Of a stretch of DNA of 16,463 nt, positions 1 through 7,566 are shown in pieces. The first letter of the stretch is position 1. Every line of letters begins with the position of its first letter. This DNA is from JASFUX01 sp050050115 (lineage in GTDB: Bacteria; Pseudomonadota; Alphaproteobacteria; Caulobacterales; Maricaulaceae), in the NCBI GenBank assembly GCA_050050115.1, contig JASFUX010000044.1, positions 1 to 16,463 of the forward strand, read 5' to 3'. The notes below the pieces were generated by a model, which was not told the DNA's origin, did not search any database, and was given only the letters and a program-made list of their open reading frames with translations. Made by a program: the position numbers and the translations under genes.

Positions 1-322
1 GAGCGCCGGTCTCGCCAACCTCGCGATCTTGACCATCTCCGCGACCGTCGCGATCAGCTTGGAGGCCCATTTCGTCTGGATGATCTACGGCGCGGTCGTG
101 TTCGTGCTTCAGGGCGCGGCCTGGTTTGTCGCCTTCCGGCTGCTGCGACGAACTTGGATGCTCGCGGTCGCGCTTGGTTGGATGGCCAGCGCGGTGGCGA
201 TGGGCTTCGCGATCGGCGCGCTCAACATTCACGCTTACATCGCCATCGCCGTGTTTGACGTGTTCGCCCTGATGGCGCTGCCCGGTGCGATCATCGTGCG
301 CGGCGCGAGCAAAGCGGCATAG
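1..322 (+). CDS. Small multi-pass membrane protein (5' end outside window)
   Basis: The reading frame is open from base 2 to the TAG at 320-322, so this is probably the 3' part of a gene that starts before the window. The first in-window start-like codon is a TTG at 29 with no clear ribosome site, and residues encoded before it (..AGLANLAI) read as a continuing hydrophobic helix. The visible protein is almost entirely hydrophobic, with about three to four predicted membrane helices separated by short basic turns such as RLLRRTW, and a short basic tail. I recognise no catalytic motif. The next gene starts 2 nt after the stop, so the two are likely co-transcribed. A small membrane protein with a small winged-helix regulator is a recurring bacterial pairing, but its function is unknown to me. 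Confidence 0.65.
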   Translation, partial: SAGLANLAILTISATVAISLEAHFVWMIYGAVVFVLQGAAWFVAFRLLRRTWMLAVALGWMASAVAMGFAIGALNIHAYIAIAVFDVFALMALPGAIIVRGASKAA

Positions 323-324
323 AG

Positions 325-642
325 ATGGCCGGCGCCGACGACTTCGACATCGGCAAGATCGACGACGTCATCCACGGCCGTCTGCGGCTGGGGGTGATGG
401 CCTATCTCGCCGGGGCCGACGTCGCCGACTTCACCGAGCTGAAGACCGCGCTCGAGGCGACGCAGGGCAATCTGTCGGTGCAGCTTCGCAAGCTCGAAGA
501 CGCCGGCTACGTGACGATCGAGAAGAGCTTTCTCAATCGCAAGCCGCGCACTCAGGTCCGTCTGACCGCCGCCGGCAGAAAGGCGTTCAAGGACTACCTC
601 GACGTCATCGGCCGGCTGGTGGGAGACGACTCGAACGACTAG
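325..642 (+). CDS. Small winged-helix DNA-binding regulator
   Basis: This 105-aa protein is a single winged-helix domain of the MarR/ArsR-like HTH_34 type. Residues 15-35 form the first helix (VIHGRLRLGVMAYL). The segment around FTELKTALEATQGNLSVQLR supplies the helix-turn-helix, with the recognition helix near NLSVQLRKLEDAGYV. The wing follows with IEKSFLNRKPRTQVRLTAAG, and a closing helix with a dimerisation look ends the protein. There is no ligand-binding domain. The ATG at 325 lies 2 nt after the stop of the membrane-protein gene, so it is probably translationally coupled. Its TAG (640-642) overlaps the opposing TAG of the aminopeptidase gene inside one CTAG. The family usually acts as a local transcriptional regulator; the target here is unknown. 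Confidence 0.85.
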   Translation: MAGADDFDIGKIDDVIHGRLRLGVMAYLAGADVADFTELKTALEATQGNLSVQLRKLEDAGYVTIEKSFLNRKPRTQVRLTAAGRKAFKDYLDVIGRLVGDDSND

Positions 643-2021
643 CGGTACCGCGCCTTGAGCATCTCCCACACGGCCCTCAGCGCATGCGCGTCCCCCCCGG
701 CGGGACGGGCGGGCCGCGGGTTGGGGTTCCAGGCGAAGACGTCGAGGTGGATCCACGGGCGCGCCTTGACGAAGCGCTGAAGAAACAGCGCCGCCATGAT
801 CGACCCGGCGAACGCGCCGTTGCCGAGGTTCTTCAGATCCGCGATCGGGCTTTCGAGCTGGCGGTCGTAGCCGGCCCAGAGCGGCAGCCGCCACACCGGA
901 TCGCCGCTCGCAGCGGCCGCCTTCTCGAGCGCTGCGGCGAGCTTGTCTTCGTTGGTGAAAAACGGCGCGATCTCGGCGCCGACCGCGACCCGCGCCGCGC
1001 CAGTCAGCGTGGCGAAGTCGACGACGAGATCCGGTTCGTCCTCGATCACGCGCGCAAGACCGTCGGCGAGCACCAGCCGGCCTTCGGCGTCGGTGTTCTC
1101 CACCTCGACGGTGAGCCCCGCGCGGGTCTTCAAGACGTCGCCCGGGCGGAAGGCGTCGGCGCTGATCGCGTTCTCCACCGCCGGCACGGCGACGTGCAGG
1201 GTGACCGGCAACTTGGCGTCCATCACCATCTGCGCGAGCCCCAGCGCGTGCGCGGCGCCGCCCATGTCCTTCTTCATCAGGCGCATGAAGTCGCCGGTCT
1301 TGATGTTGAGCCCGCCAGTGTCGAAGCAGACGCCCTTGCCGACGATCGCCAGCCGCGGCCGGTCTTTGGGCGCATCCTTTTCGCCCCACTCGATCTCGAT
1401 CATCCGCGGCGCTTCGTGGGCAGCGCGACCGACGGCGTGGACGGCCGGGTAGTTCTCCTTGAGCAGCTTGTCGCCGGTCGTGACTTTGACCGACGCGCCG
1501 TAGGGCTTGGCCATCTCGCGCGCGGCGGCCTCGAGCGCCTCGGGCCCCATGTCGCCCGCGGGCGTATTGACGAGGTCGCGCACCAACTTCACCGCGCGCG
1601 CGACGCGGCCGACCTCCTCCAGGTCCGCGCCCTCGGGCGCGACCAGGCGGGCGGGCTTGCGGTCGGCGGCCTTGTAGGCCTCGAACTGATAGGCGCCGAG
1701 CTCCCAGGCGATGGCCATGGCGTCGCCCGTCCAGCCCTCGGGAGCCGAAGCGATCACGTAGTCCCGCACCGGCGCCTTCAGAGGCGCGGCGCCAAGCGCG
1801 AGGACGTCCTCGCCCTTGCCTGCGCCGAGAACGATGCGCGCCGGCGCGCCATCCGCATCGGGCAGGATCAGAAGCTCGCCCGCCCCCGCCTTGAAGCCGC
1901 AGGCCCGCGCGAAGGCGGCGTGGGCGTCGCTGCGCGCGTCGAGGAAACCGTCGAGCTCCTCGCTCGTCACCACGTGTAGAGGCGTCGCCTCTCCTTCGGG
2001 CGTTTCAACGACGGCGCGCAT
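639..2021 (-). CDS. M17 family leucyl aminopeptidase
   Basis: This 460-aa protein is a cytosolic di-metal aminopeptidase that removes N-terminal residues, preferably leucine-like, from peptides. The C-terminal catalytic domain holds every M17 residue with the same spacing as E. coli PepA: K229 and D234 (GKGVCFDTGG), K241 (NIKTG), D252 (KKDMGG), and D311, E313 and R315 in the signature NTDAEGR. The N-terminal domain (about 1-150) is variable, and the total is slightly shorter than PepA (about 500 aa), as in many alphaproteobacterial paralogues. The ATG at 2021 is supported by a full Shine-Dalgarno TAAGGAGG 4 nt upstream. It is divergent from tadD1 and convergent with the winged-helix gene. It looks like a housekeeping peptide-turnover enzyme with no evident link to the pilus. 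Confidence 0.95.
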   Translation of the reverse strand: MRAVVETPEGEATPLHVVTSEELDGFLDARSDAHAAFARACGFKAGAGELLILPDADGAPARIVLGAGKGEDVLALGAAPLKAPVRDYVIASAPEGWTGDAMAIAWELGAYQFEAYKAADRKPARLVAPEGADLEEVGRVARAVKLVRDLVNTPAGDMGPEALEAAAREMAKPYGASVKVTTGDKLLKENYPAVHAVGRAAHEAPRMIEIEWGEKDAPKDRPRLAIVGKGVCFDTGGLNIKTGDFMRLMKKDMGGAAHALGLAQMVMDAKLPVTLHVAVPAVENAISADAFRPGDVLKTRAGLTVEVENTDAEGRLVLADGLARVIEDEPDLVVDFATLTGAARVAVGAEIAPFFTNEDKLAAALEKAAAASGDPVWRLPLWAGYDRQLESPIADLKNLGNGAFAGSIMAALFLQRFVKARPWIHLDVFAWNPNPRPARPAGGDAHALRAVWEMLKARYR

Positions 2022-2114
2022 GGGGCCTCCTTAGATTAGGCGGCTGCGAGGGTTCGCGGCCGGCGGGCGGGCTCGGGGAAGATTGCGTTCATATGGCGTA
2101 TTTGACGGAAATAG

Positions 2115-2129
2115 TTAAGCGGACCTTGA
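2115..2129 (+). promoter_or_regulatory. CtrA-like box TTAA-N7-TTGA upstream of tadD1
   Basis: TTAA (2115-2118), seven bases, then TTGA (2126-2129), reading toward tadD1 with 44 nt between the box and its ATG. The known CtrA consensus is TTAA-N7-TTAA, so one position differs. The same form occurs upstream of tadD2 and cpaB. The spacing to the start codon would suit an activator site overlapping or just upstream of a -35 element. Binding by CtrA is inference. Confidence 0.5.
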
Positions 2130-2173
2130 GCCGGGCGGATGCACGATGGTTTCCAATGTTGAGGGAAACCGTC

Positions 2174-3238
2174 ATGTCCCCGATCCGAGCTTTTGTCTTG
2201 GCCGCCTTGGCCCTGCCGGCGGCGGCCTGCGCGACTGCGCCGCCCCCGACCGAGGACGAGCAGGCGCTCATCGACGAAGTGACCGAGCGCACGATCGTCC
2301 CCGCCTCGGCCGAGGCGCGTGAGGCTGTCGCGGGCGACGACCTCGTCAGCCAGATGACGTTCTGGACGCGCGAATACGAGAACAATCCGGCCGACCGCGA
2401 CGCCGCCCTCGGCTACGCGCGCGTCATGCGCCAGACCGGGCGGCCTGGCCGCGCCGCGACGATCTTGAACCAGGCCCTCGCGCTGCGGCCAGACGACGCC
2501 GGTCTGCTCGGCGAGCTGGGCGCCGCTTTGATGACCGACGGCCGCGCCGAAGCCGCAATCGGACCGCTCGAGCTGGCGGTGGCGCAGGCGCCGGACGACG
2601 CGCGGCTGCGCAATCTTCTGGGCGCGGCGCTCGATTCCTCCGGCGAACATCTACAGGCCCGGATCCACTACGAGGCGGCGCTCGACATTCGCGGCGAGGA
2701 CGCGGTCACGCTGACCAACTATGCGATGTCCTACACCCTCTCGGGCGACGCCGCGCGGGCGGAGACCCTGCTGCGCCGCGCGGTGCGGCTGCCGGGCGCG
2801 GGCGATCTCGCGCGCCAAAACCTCGCCCTCGCGCTGGCCCTGCAAGGCAAGTTCGAGGAGGCCGAGCGTCTCGCTCAGCAGGACCTGCCCCGGGAAGTCG
2901 CAGAAGCGAACGTCGACTACGTCCGCGACATGATGGGATTTGGCGAAGCGCCCCGCAGCTCCGTGCGCGCGTCCGCCGAGCCCGTCTCGACGAGCGCCGG
3001 CGTGGAGCCCGCGTCCGCGCCCGCCCCGGAACGCGTCGAAGCGCGGATCGAGCCGCGTCCGGCGCCGGCGCGGATGCGCATCGAAGCCCTCCCTGAGGTC
3101 ACGTCGCCTCCCGCTGCTGAGCCTCCCGCCGCAGAACCGCCCGCGGGCGCGGCTGCGGAAGCGGCGGCCGGCGCGGTGACGGCGGATTCCCAACCTGTGC
3201 TCCTCGAAGCGCGCGCGGACGCTCAGCCCACCTTCTAA
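2174..3238 (+). CDS. tadD: TadD-like TPR lipoprotein with Pro/Ala-rich C-terminal tail (copy 1)
   Basis: This 354-aa protein has an N-terminal signal peptide ending at Cys19 (PAAAC, a relaxed lipobox), so it is probably anchored in the outer membrane facing the periplasm. Residues about 60-245 form consecutive tetratricopeptide repeats (e.g. ALALRPDDAGLLGELGAAL, LRNLLGAALDSSGEH, TNYAMSYTLSGDAARAE). The end of the TPR block, AERLAQQDLPREVAEAN, is typical of alphaproteobacterial TadD, the lipoprotein that assists the Tad secretin. Residues about 255-354 are a low-complexity tail rich in Pro, Ala and Glu with short PPAAE repeats, absent from the neighbouring copy. I chose the ATG at 2174 over an in-frame ATG at 2093 because it aligns with copy 2, starts the signal peptide and has GAGGGA upstream. 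The next gene is its paralogue. Confidence 0.85.
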   Translation: MSPIRAFVLAALALPAAACATAPPPTEDEQALIDEVTERTIVPASAEAREAVAGDDLVSQMTFWTREYENNPADRDAALGYARVMRQTGRPGRAATILNQALALRPDDAGLLGELGAALMTDGRAEAAIGPLELAVAQAPDDARLRNLLGAALDSSGEHLQARIHYEAALDIRGEDAVTLTNYAMSYTLSGDAARAETLLRRAVRLPGAGDLARQNLALALALQGKFEEAERLAQQDLPREVAEANVDYVRDMMGFGEAPRSSVRASAEPVSTSAGVEPASAPAPERVEARIEPRPAPARMRIEALPEVTSPPAAEPPAAEPPAGAAAEAAAGAVTADSQPVLLEARADAQPTF

Positions 3239-3245
3239 CGAGGCG

Positions 3246-3260
3246 TTAAGAACCTGTTGA
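3246..3260 (+). promoter_or_regulatory. CtrA-like box TTAA-N7-TTGA upstream of tadD2
   Basis: TTAA (3246-3249), seven bases, TTGA (3257-3260), in the 65-nt gap between the two tadD copies. It lies 43 nt before the tadD2 ATG, almost the same distance as the equivalent box before tadD1 (44 nt). This suggests the regulatory site was duplicated with the gene and that tadD2 can be transcribed on its own. Confidence 0.5.
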
Positions 3261-3303
3261 CCATGACGGCTCACCTTTGCGGCGAGGATCATGGGAGAGG
3301 TTC

Positions 3304-4110
3304 ATGCGCATCCCCCGCTCGCTGCTGCTCGCCGCCTCGACGCTGTCGGCCACGGCCTGCGCAACAGCGCCGCCCCCGACCGATGACGAACAAGCGCTCA
3401 TCGACTCGGTGACCAGCCGGACGATCGTGCCCGCCTCCGCCGAAGCGCGCGAAGCGATGGCCGGCGCCGACCTCGTCACCCGCGCCGCTTTTTGGGCGAA
3501 CGAGTACGAGAACAACCCCGCCGACGCCGAAGCGGCGATGCAGTACGCTAAGGTCTCGCGCTCCATGGGCCGGCCGAGCCAATCGGTCGCGATCGCGAAC
3601 CAAGCGCTGGCGCTGCACCCTGACGATGTCGCGCTCCTGAACGAGCTGGGCGCCGCGCTGATCCTCGACCGCCGCGCCGAGGCCGCCGTGCGGCCGCTTG
3701 AGCGCGCCGTCAGCCTCGCGCCGGAGAACGCGCGAGCGCACAATCTTCTCGGCGCCGCGCTCGACCACATGGAAGAGCACGAACGGGCCCGCAGCCACTA
3801 TGAGGCTGCGCTGGAGATCCGCGGCGAGGACCCGACGACGCTGACCAACTACGCGATGTCCTACGCTCTCTCAGGCGATCCTGCGACAGCGGAGGATCTC
3901 CTGCGGCGCGCGCTCGAGCTGCCCGGCGCGAGCGCCCAGGTGCGCCAGAACCTTTCCCTGGCGCTGTCGCTGCAAGGCAAGTTCGACGAAGCCGAACGCC
4001 TCGCTCAGCAGGACCTGCCGCGCGAGGTCGCCGAGTCGAACATCCAGTACGTCCGCGACATGATCGACCGGCCGAGGCGCTGGGACGGCCTTAGGGGCAC
4101 GGTGGACTAG
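3304..4110 (+). CDS. tadD: TadD-like TPR lipoprotein (copy 2)
   Basis: This 268-aa protein is colinear with copy 1. Counting by hand, 177 of the first 253 residues are identical with no gap, including the mature N-terminus (C19-ATAPPPT), the IVPASAEARE segment and ERLAQQDLPREVAE. The signal peptide ends at Cys19 (SATAC, a relaxed lipobox), then four or so TPR units follow. It stops soon after the TPR block with a short tail (RPRRWDGLR), which matches the normal TadD ending better than copy 1 does. The start is the ATG at 3304, preceded by GGGAGAGG; an upstream in-frame TTG would only add nine residues. Expected role: outer-membrane lipoprotein aiding assembly or stability of the CpaC secretin. 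The core tad genes lie about 1.4 kb further on, on the other strand. Confidence 0.88.
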   Translation: MRIPRSLLLAASTLSATACATAPPPTDDEQALIDSVTSRTIVPASAEAREAMAGADLVTRAAFWANEYENNPADAEAAMQYAKVSRSMGRPSQSVAIANQALALHPDDVALLNELGAALILDRRAEAAVRPLERAVSLAPENARAHNLLGAALDHMEEHERARSHYEAALEIRGEDPTTLTNYAMSYALSGDPATAEDLLRRALELPGASAQVRQNLSLALSLQGKFDEAERLAQQDLPREVAESNIQYVRDMIDRPRRWDGLRGTVD

Positions 4111-4193
4111 ACTCTCTCGATCCACCGCTTTGGGGGCGCATCGCCGCGGCGACATCGCCGCTCCGCCATGCTAATCGCGCTGCTTACAGTGCG

Positions 4194-4634
4194 ATGACGA
4201 CACTTCTCATCCTCCTCGCCACAGCGGCCGCCGTCGGGGCGCTGATTGGCTTCAACGCGCTTCTGGGCGGCTGGCGGCCGGCGCGGATCGCCTCGCTTGA
4301 AGAGGCCGGCGCGCGCCTGAAGCTCGACCGGATCGATTTCGTTCCCGGCGACGGCGCGCTGGCGGCGGACGGACGCGCCGCTCTGATCGCCGACGCGGCC
4401 TCGGACCGCATCGGCATGGTGCTCGCCCGCGGCGACACCACGTTGACGCGGCTGCTCACACCGGCGGAGGTGAAATCGGCGCGCGCCACCGAAGACGGCG
4501 GCCTTGAGCTGACGCTCGATGATTTCACATTGCCCAAAGCCGTGCTCTCATTGAACAATCCCGACGCCGCGCGCGACTGGGCGGCGCGGCTGACCGGCGC
4601 CGAGCCCGACGACGAACAACAAGACCATGGCTGA
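4194..4634 (+). CDS. Conserved-looking hypothetical protein with N-terminal membrane anchor
   Basis: This 146-aa protein begins with one hydrophobic segment (residues about 3-25, TLLILLATAAAVGALIGF). A soluble domain of about 110 residues with alternating charged and hydrophobic stretches follows (RIASLEEAGARLKLDRIDFVPGD, LELTLDDFTLPKAVLSL). The tail is acidic (EPDDEQQDHG). I do not recognise a family or catalytic motif. The start ATG at 4194 has no good Shine-Dalgarno. The gene's last 8 nt overlap the start of the desaturase-family gene (4627-4634), which implies translational coupling and a linked function, perhaps as a membrane-attached partner of that enzyme. This is inference from arrangement only. 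Confidence 0.75.
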   Translation: MTTLLILLATAAAVGALIGFNALLGGWRPARIASLEEAGARLKLDRIDFVPGDGALAADGRAALIADAASDRIGMVLARGDTTLTRLLTPAEVKSARATEDGGLELTLDDFTLPKAVLSLNNPDAARDWAARLTGAEPDDEQQDHG

Positions 4635-5553
4635 GACGATCCCCAACCCGCCTGATCCGATCCTGTTCGCGATCCCCTTCTTCGTCGCCTTCGTGGTGAT
4701 GGAGATGGTCTACGGACGGATCACCGGCCGGGCGAAGTTCGAGCCGCGGGATTCCGCGACGAGCCTGATCATGGGGCTCGGCAACACGGTGTTCGGCGGG
4801 CTTCTCGGCGCGATCGCGGCGGGCTGGGCGCTGTGGGTGTATCAGTTCCGCGTTTTCGATCTCGGCTTTGCGCTCTGGGTCTGGGTGTTCGCCTTCGTCG
4901 CGGACGATTTTCTCTACTACTGGTCGCACCGGATGGCGCATCGGGTGCGTTGGTTCTGGGCGGACCACGTCGTCCATCACTCCAGCCAGCACTACAACTT
5001 GACCACGGCGCTGCGTCAGCCGTGGTTCAGCACGCTGACGTTCAAGTTCGTGATCTTCGCAACGCCGCTGGCGCTCCTGGGCGTGCATCCGGTGATCGTC
5101 GGCTTCGTCTCGGCGCTCAATCTGATCTACCAGTTCTGGATCCACACCGAAGCGATCAACAAGACGCCCGGATGGTTCGAGGCGGTGATGAACACGCCCT
5201 CGCACCACCGCGTGCACCACGCGACCAATCCGCGCTATCTCGACAAGAACTATGCGGGCGTCTTCATCGTCTGGGACCGGATGTTCGGCACCTTCGTACC
5301 GGAGCGAGAGGACGACCCCTGTCGCTACGGCATCGTGAAGAACCTCGGCACGTTCAACCCCCTGCGCGTCTCGGTGCACGAGTTCGTCGGCATCGCCCGC
5401 GACGTCGCAGGCGCTAAAACGTGGAAGGATCGGCTGGCCTTCGTCTTCGCCCCGCCCGGCTGGTCGCCCGACGGCAGCCGCGACACCTCTGACATCATCA
5501 AGGCGCGCTGGCGTGCGGCGGAGAGCGACGCAGACGCGACGCCGGCCGAGTAG
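4627..5553 (+). CDS. Fatty acid hydroxylase / sterol desaturase family protein
   Basis: This 308-aa integral membrane di-iron oxygenase has hydrophobic segments around residues 10-28, 50-72, 78-100 and 138-172. It carries the family histidine clusters: H101 and H105 (HRMAH), H114, H117 and H118 (HVVHH), H173 in WIHTE, and H194, H197 and H198 (HRVHH). The family inserts hydroxyl groups or double bonds in lipids such as fatty acids, carotenoids or sterol-like molecules; the substrate cannot be told from sequence. The ATG at 4627 overlaps the preceding hypothetical gene by 8 nt. The TAG (5551-5553) is 3 bp from the stop of the opposing tadC, leaving no room for a dedicated terminator. No link to the pilus is evident. 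Confidence 0.92.
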   Translation: MAETIPNPPDPILFAIPFFVAFVVMEMVYGRITGRAKFEPRDSATSLIMGLGNTVFGGLLGAIAAGWALWVYQFRVFDLGFALWVWVFAFVADDFLYYWSHRMAHRVRWFWADHVVHHSSQHYNLTTALRQPWFSTLTFKFVIFATPLALLGVHPVIVGFVSALNLIYQFWIHTEAINKTPGWFEAVMNTPSHHRVHHATNPRYLDKNYAGVFIVWDRMFGTFVPEREDDPCRYGIVKNLGTFNPLRVSVHEFVGIARDVAGAKTWKDRLAFVFAPPGWSPDGSRDTSDIIKARWRAAESDADATPAE

Positions 5554-5556
5554 ACC

Positions 5557-6552
5557 TCAGCCGCCCGGCAGACCGCCCGACGCGTTGAAGCGGATGATCG
5601 CCGGGCCGAGGATAACGACGAACAGCACCGGCAGGAAGAAGATGATCATCGGCACGGTGAGCTTGGCTGGCAGCGACGCAGCCTTCTTCTCCGCGGCCGA
5701 CAGGCGCATGTCGCGGTTCTCCTTGGCCATCACCCGCAGCGCGTTGCCCAAGGGCGTGCCGTAGCGCTCGGCCTGCACGAGCGCGACGGCCACCGCCTTG
5801 ACGCCGGGGTGGTTGGTCCGTCGGGCGAGGTTCTCGTACGCTTGGCGGCGCTCTTGAAGGTAGGACAGCTCGGCGGTCGTCAGCGACAGCTCTTCGGCCA
5901 GCTCCATCGACGCCGAGCCGACCTCCCCGGCGACCTTCTGGAACGCCGCTTCGATCGACATGCCGGCCTCGACGCAGATCAGCAGAAGGTCGAGGGCGTC
6001 GGGAAAGGCCGACATGATCGAGGCGCGGCGCTTCTGGGCGATGTTGGAGAGATAAAGCCCCGGCGCATAGTAGCCGCCCACGCCGATCCCAACGGCGATG
6101 GCGAACCGCATCATCGGCTCGAAGCCCATGTCGGCGATGAGGAACAGATAGACCAGCGAAGCGACGAAGCCGACGACCGGCGTGACGAGGCGGGCGAAGT
6201 AGAAGATCACGATCGGCCGGCGACCGCGCATGCCGGCCTGCATCATCTTGTTCGCAAGCGTCGGATCCTCGAGCAGCTTATCGAGCTGAAAGCGATCGAC
6301 GATGTTGCGCATCATCCCGCGTGGATCCTCGCGCAAGGACTTGCGCTGACCGTTGAGGCCAAGCGAGTCGCGGTGCTTCTGGCGCAGCCGCTCGCGGTGG
6401 CTGGCGACGCCTTTGAGACGCGCTTCGAACTGGTCCTTCTTCATCAGCGGCCCGGTGATCGTGATGATCGCCGCGAACGCCGCAAGCGCCGCGCCGGCCG
6501 CGACGAGATTGTCGGGCTCGGAGAGCTGCTGGAAGAGGTCGAAGAGGTCCAT
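5557..6552 (-). CDS. tadC: Tad inner-membrane platform protein TadC
   Basis: This 331-aa protein carries a type II secretion F domain (T2SSF), the fold of pilus inner-membrane platform proteins. One membrane helix lies near the N-terminus (about 16-36) and others near 120-165. The F domain starts near FPDALDLLLICVEAGMSIEAAF and runs through the conserved LVQAERYGTPLGNALRVMA segment, followed by a C-terminal membrane helix (VPMIIFFLPVLFVVILGPAII). It pairs with TadB as the platform on which the CpaF motor acts. It starts 9 nt after the tadB stop and is the last gene of the leftward operon. It ends 3 bp from the convergent desaturase gene. In Caulobacter terms it corresponds to CpaH. Confidence 0.94.
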   Translation of the reverse strand: MDLFDLFQQLSEPDNLVAAGAALAAFAAIITITGPLMKKDQFEARLKGVASHRERLRQKHRDSLGLNGQRKSLREDPRGMMRNIVDRFQLDKLLEDPTLANKMMQAGMRGRRPIVIFYFARLVTPVVGFVASLVYLFLIADMGFEPMMRFAIAVGIGVGGYYAPGLYLSNIAQKRRASIMSAFPDALDLLLICVEAGMSIEAAFQKVAGEVGSASMELAEELSLTTAELSYLQERRQAYENLARRTNHPGVKAVAVALVQAERYGTPLGNALRVMAKENRDMRLSAAEKKAASLPAKLTVPMIIFFLPVLFVVILGPAIIRFNASGGLPGG

Positions 6553-6561
6553 TCCGTCTCG

Positions 6562-7563
6562 CTAGATCTTGAAGCTGATCATCTTCTTCATGACGTAGAT
6601 GCCCATAGCCATCCAAGTGCCGCCGCCGGCGAGCAGCAAACGGCCCATCGGGTCGGTGAACATCGTGGTCATGTAGTCAGGCGCGGTCACATAGATGATG
6701 ATCAAGACCAAAGGCGGCAACGAGCCGATGATCAGGGCCGAGGCCTTGGCTTCAGACGAATAGGCCGCGATCTTCTCGCGCATCATCTTCCGCGAGCGCA
6801 GCACGTTGGCGAGGTTGCCGAGCGCCTCGGCGAGGTTGCCGCCCGTCTTCTGCTGGATCGTCAGCACGATGGCGAAGAAGTTGAGCTCGGACAGCGGCAT
6901 GCGCTCGTACATGCGGCGCAGCCCCTCCTCCAAGGTCATGCCGACCGCTTGACCTTCCATCAGCTCACGGAACTCTTCGCCGACGGGATTGGGCGCTTCC
7001 TTGGCGATGATCTTCAAGCATTCGTTCAAGGGCAGACCCGCCTTGACCCCGCGGACGACGACGTCGATGGCGTTGGGGAACTCCGCGGCGTATTTCTTCA
7101 TCCGCCGGCCGCGCAAAAAGCCGACGACCCAGCGCGGCAGCCCAAGACCGGCCGCAACGGCGACCGCCGCCGCAATGAGCGGGCCCCGTCCGCTCAGCAG
7201 CATCATCCCGCCGCCGACCGCGCCCGAGATCGCCGATGCGATCCAGAACGTCTGCATCGTGATCTCAAGGCCCGCCTGCTCCATCTGAGCCTTGAGGCTC
7301 ACGGTGGCCTTGCGTTCTTTCTTCTGCTTGGCCTCGAGCTCTTTGAGCGTGTCCTGGACCTGACGGCGGCGGCTGAGCGCGGCGTCCGCGCTCGAGCCAG
7401 CGGCTGAACGCGCGACCCGGCTCGACCCGGCCCGACCCGAGACGGTCTTGACGCGCTTCTTGGCCTGCTTGGACTGCCCGCCGCCGGCGAGCGCCCAGGC
7501 CGCGCCGCCCAGCGAAGCGATCCCCGCGAGCGCGATGACCGGAAACATCGGGTCGGAAAGCAT
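6562..7563 (-). CDS. tadB: Tad inner-membrane platform protein TadB
   Basis: This 333-aa protein starts with a membrane helix (about 8-28) and a basic, Ser/Ala-rich cytoplasmic linker with a coiled-coil-like stretch (about 65-95, RRRQVQDTLKELEAKQKKER). Two further helices follow (about 105-145). The T2SSF domain runs from FPNAIDVVVRGVKAGLPLNE through LTIQQKTGGNLAEALGNLANVLR, and two C-terminal helices close the protein. It forms the inner-membrane platform with TadC. The ATG at 7563 lies 3 nt after the cpaF stop, with GGAGGG placed inside the end of cpaF. The Caulobacter equivalent is CpaG. Confidence 0.94.
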   Translation of the reverse strand: MLSDPMFPVIALAGIASLGGAAWALAGGGQSKQAKKRVKTVSGRAGSSRVARSAAGSSADAALSRRRQVQDTLKELEAKQKKERKATVSLKAQMEQAGLEITMQTFWIASAISGAVGGGMMLLSGRGPLIAAAVAVAAGLGLPRWVVGFLRGRRMKKYAAEFPNAIDVVVRGVKAGLPLNECLKIIAKEAPNPVGEEFRELMEGQAVGMTLEEGLRRMYERMPLSELNFFAIVLTIQQKTGGNLAEALGNLANVLRSRKMMREKIAAYSSEAKASALIIGSLPPLVLIIIYVTAPDYMTTMFTDPMGRLLLAGGGTWMAMGIYVMKKMISFKI

Positions 7564-7566
7564 GGC

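Noticed and set aside
285..1979. 564-codon plus-strand open frame across the winged-helix and aminopeptidase genes
   Set aside because: It is in conflict with two well-supported genes, one of which has full M17 catalytic residues. Its composition is that of an antisense shadow.
4141..4152. 12-bp palindrome TCGCCGCGGCGA before the 4194 gene
   Set aside because: It is made almost wholly of G and C in a G+C-rich genome, is not repeated elsewhere in the intergenic regions I read, and has no U-run. Chance is a sufficient explanation.
5809..7407. 532-codon plus-strand open frame opposite tadC and tadB
   Set aside because: The translation is rich in Arg, His, Asp and Gln with no domain. The opposite strand encodes clear TadB and TadC with T2SSF domains and operon spacing. 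It is a G+C-rich shadow frame.
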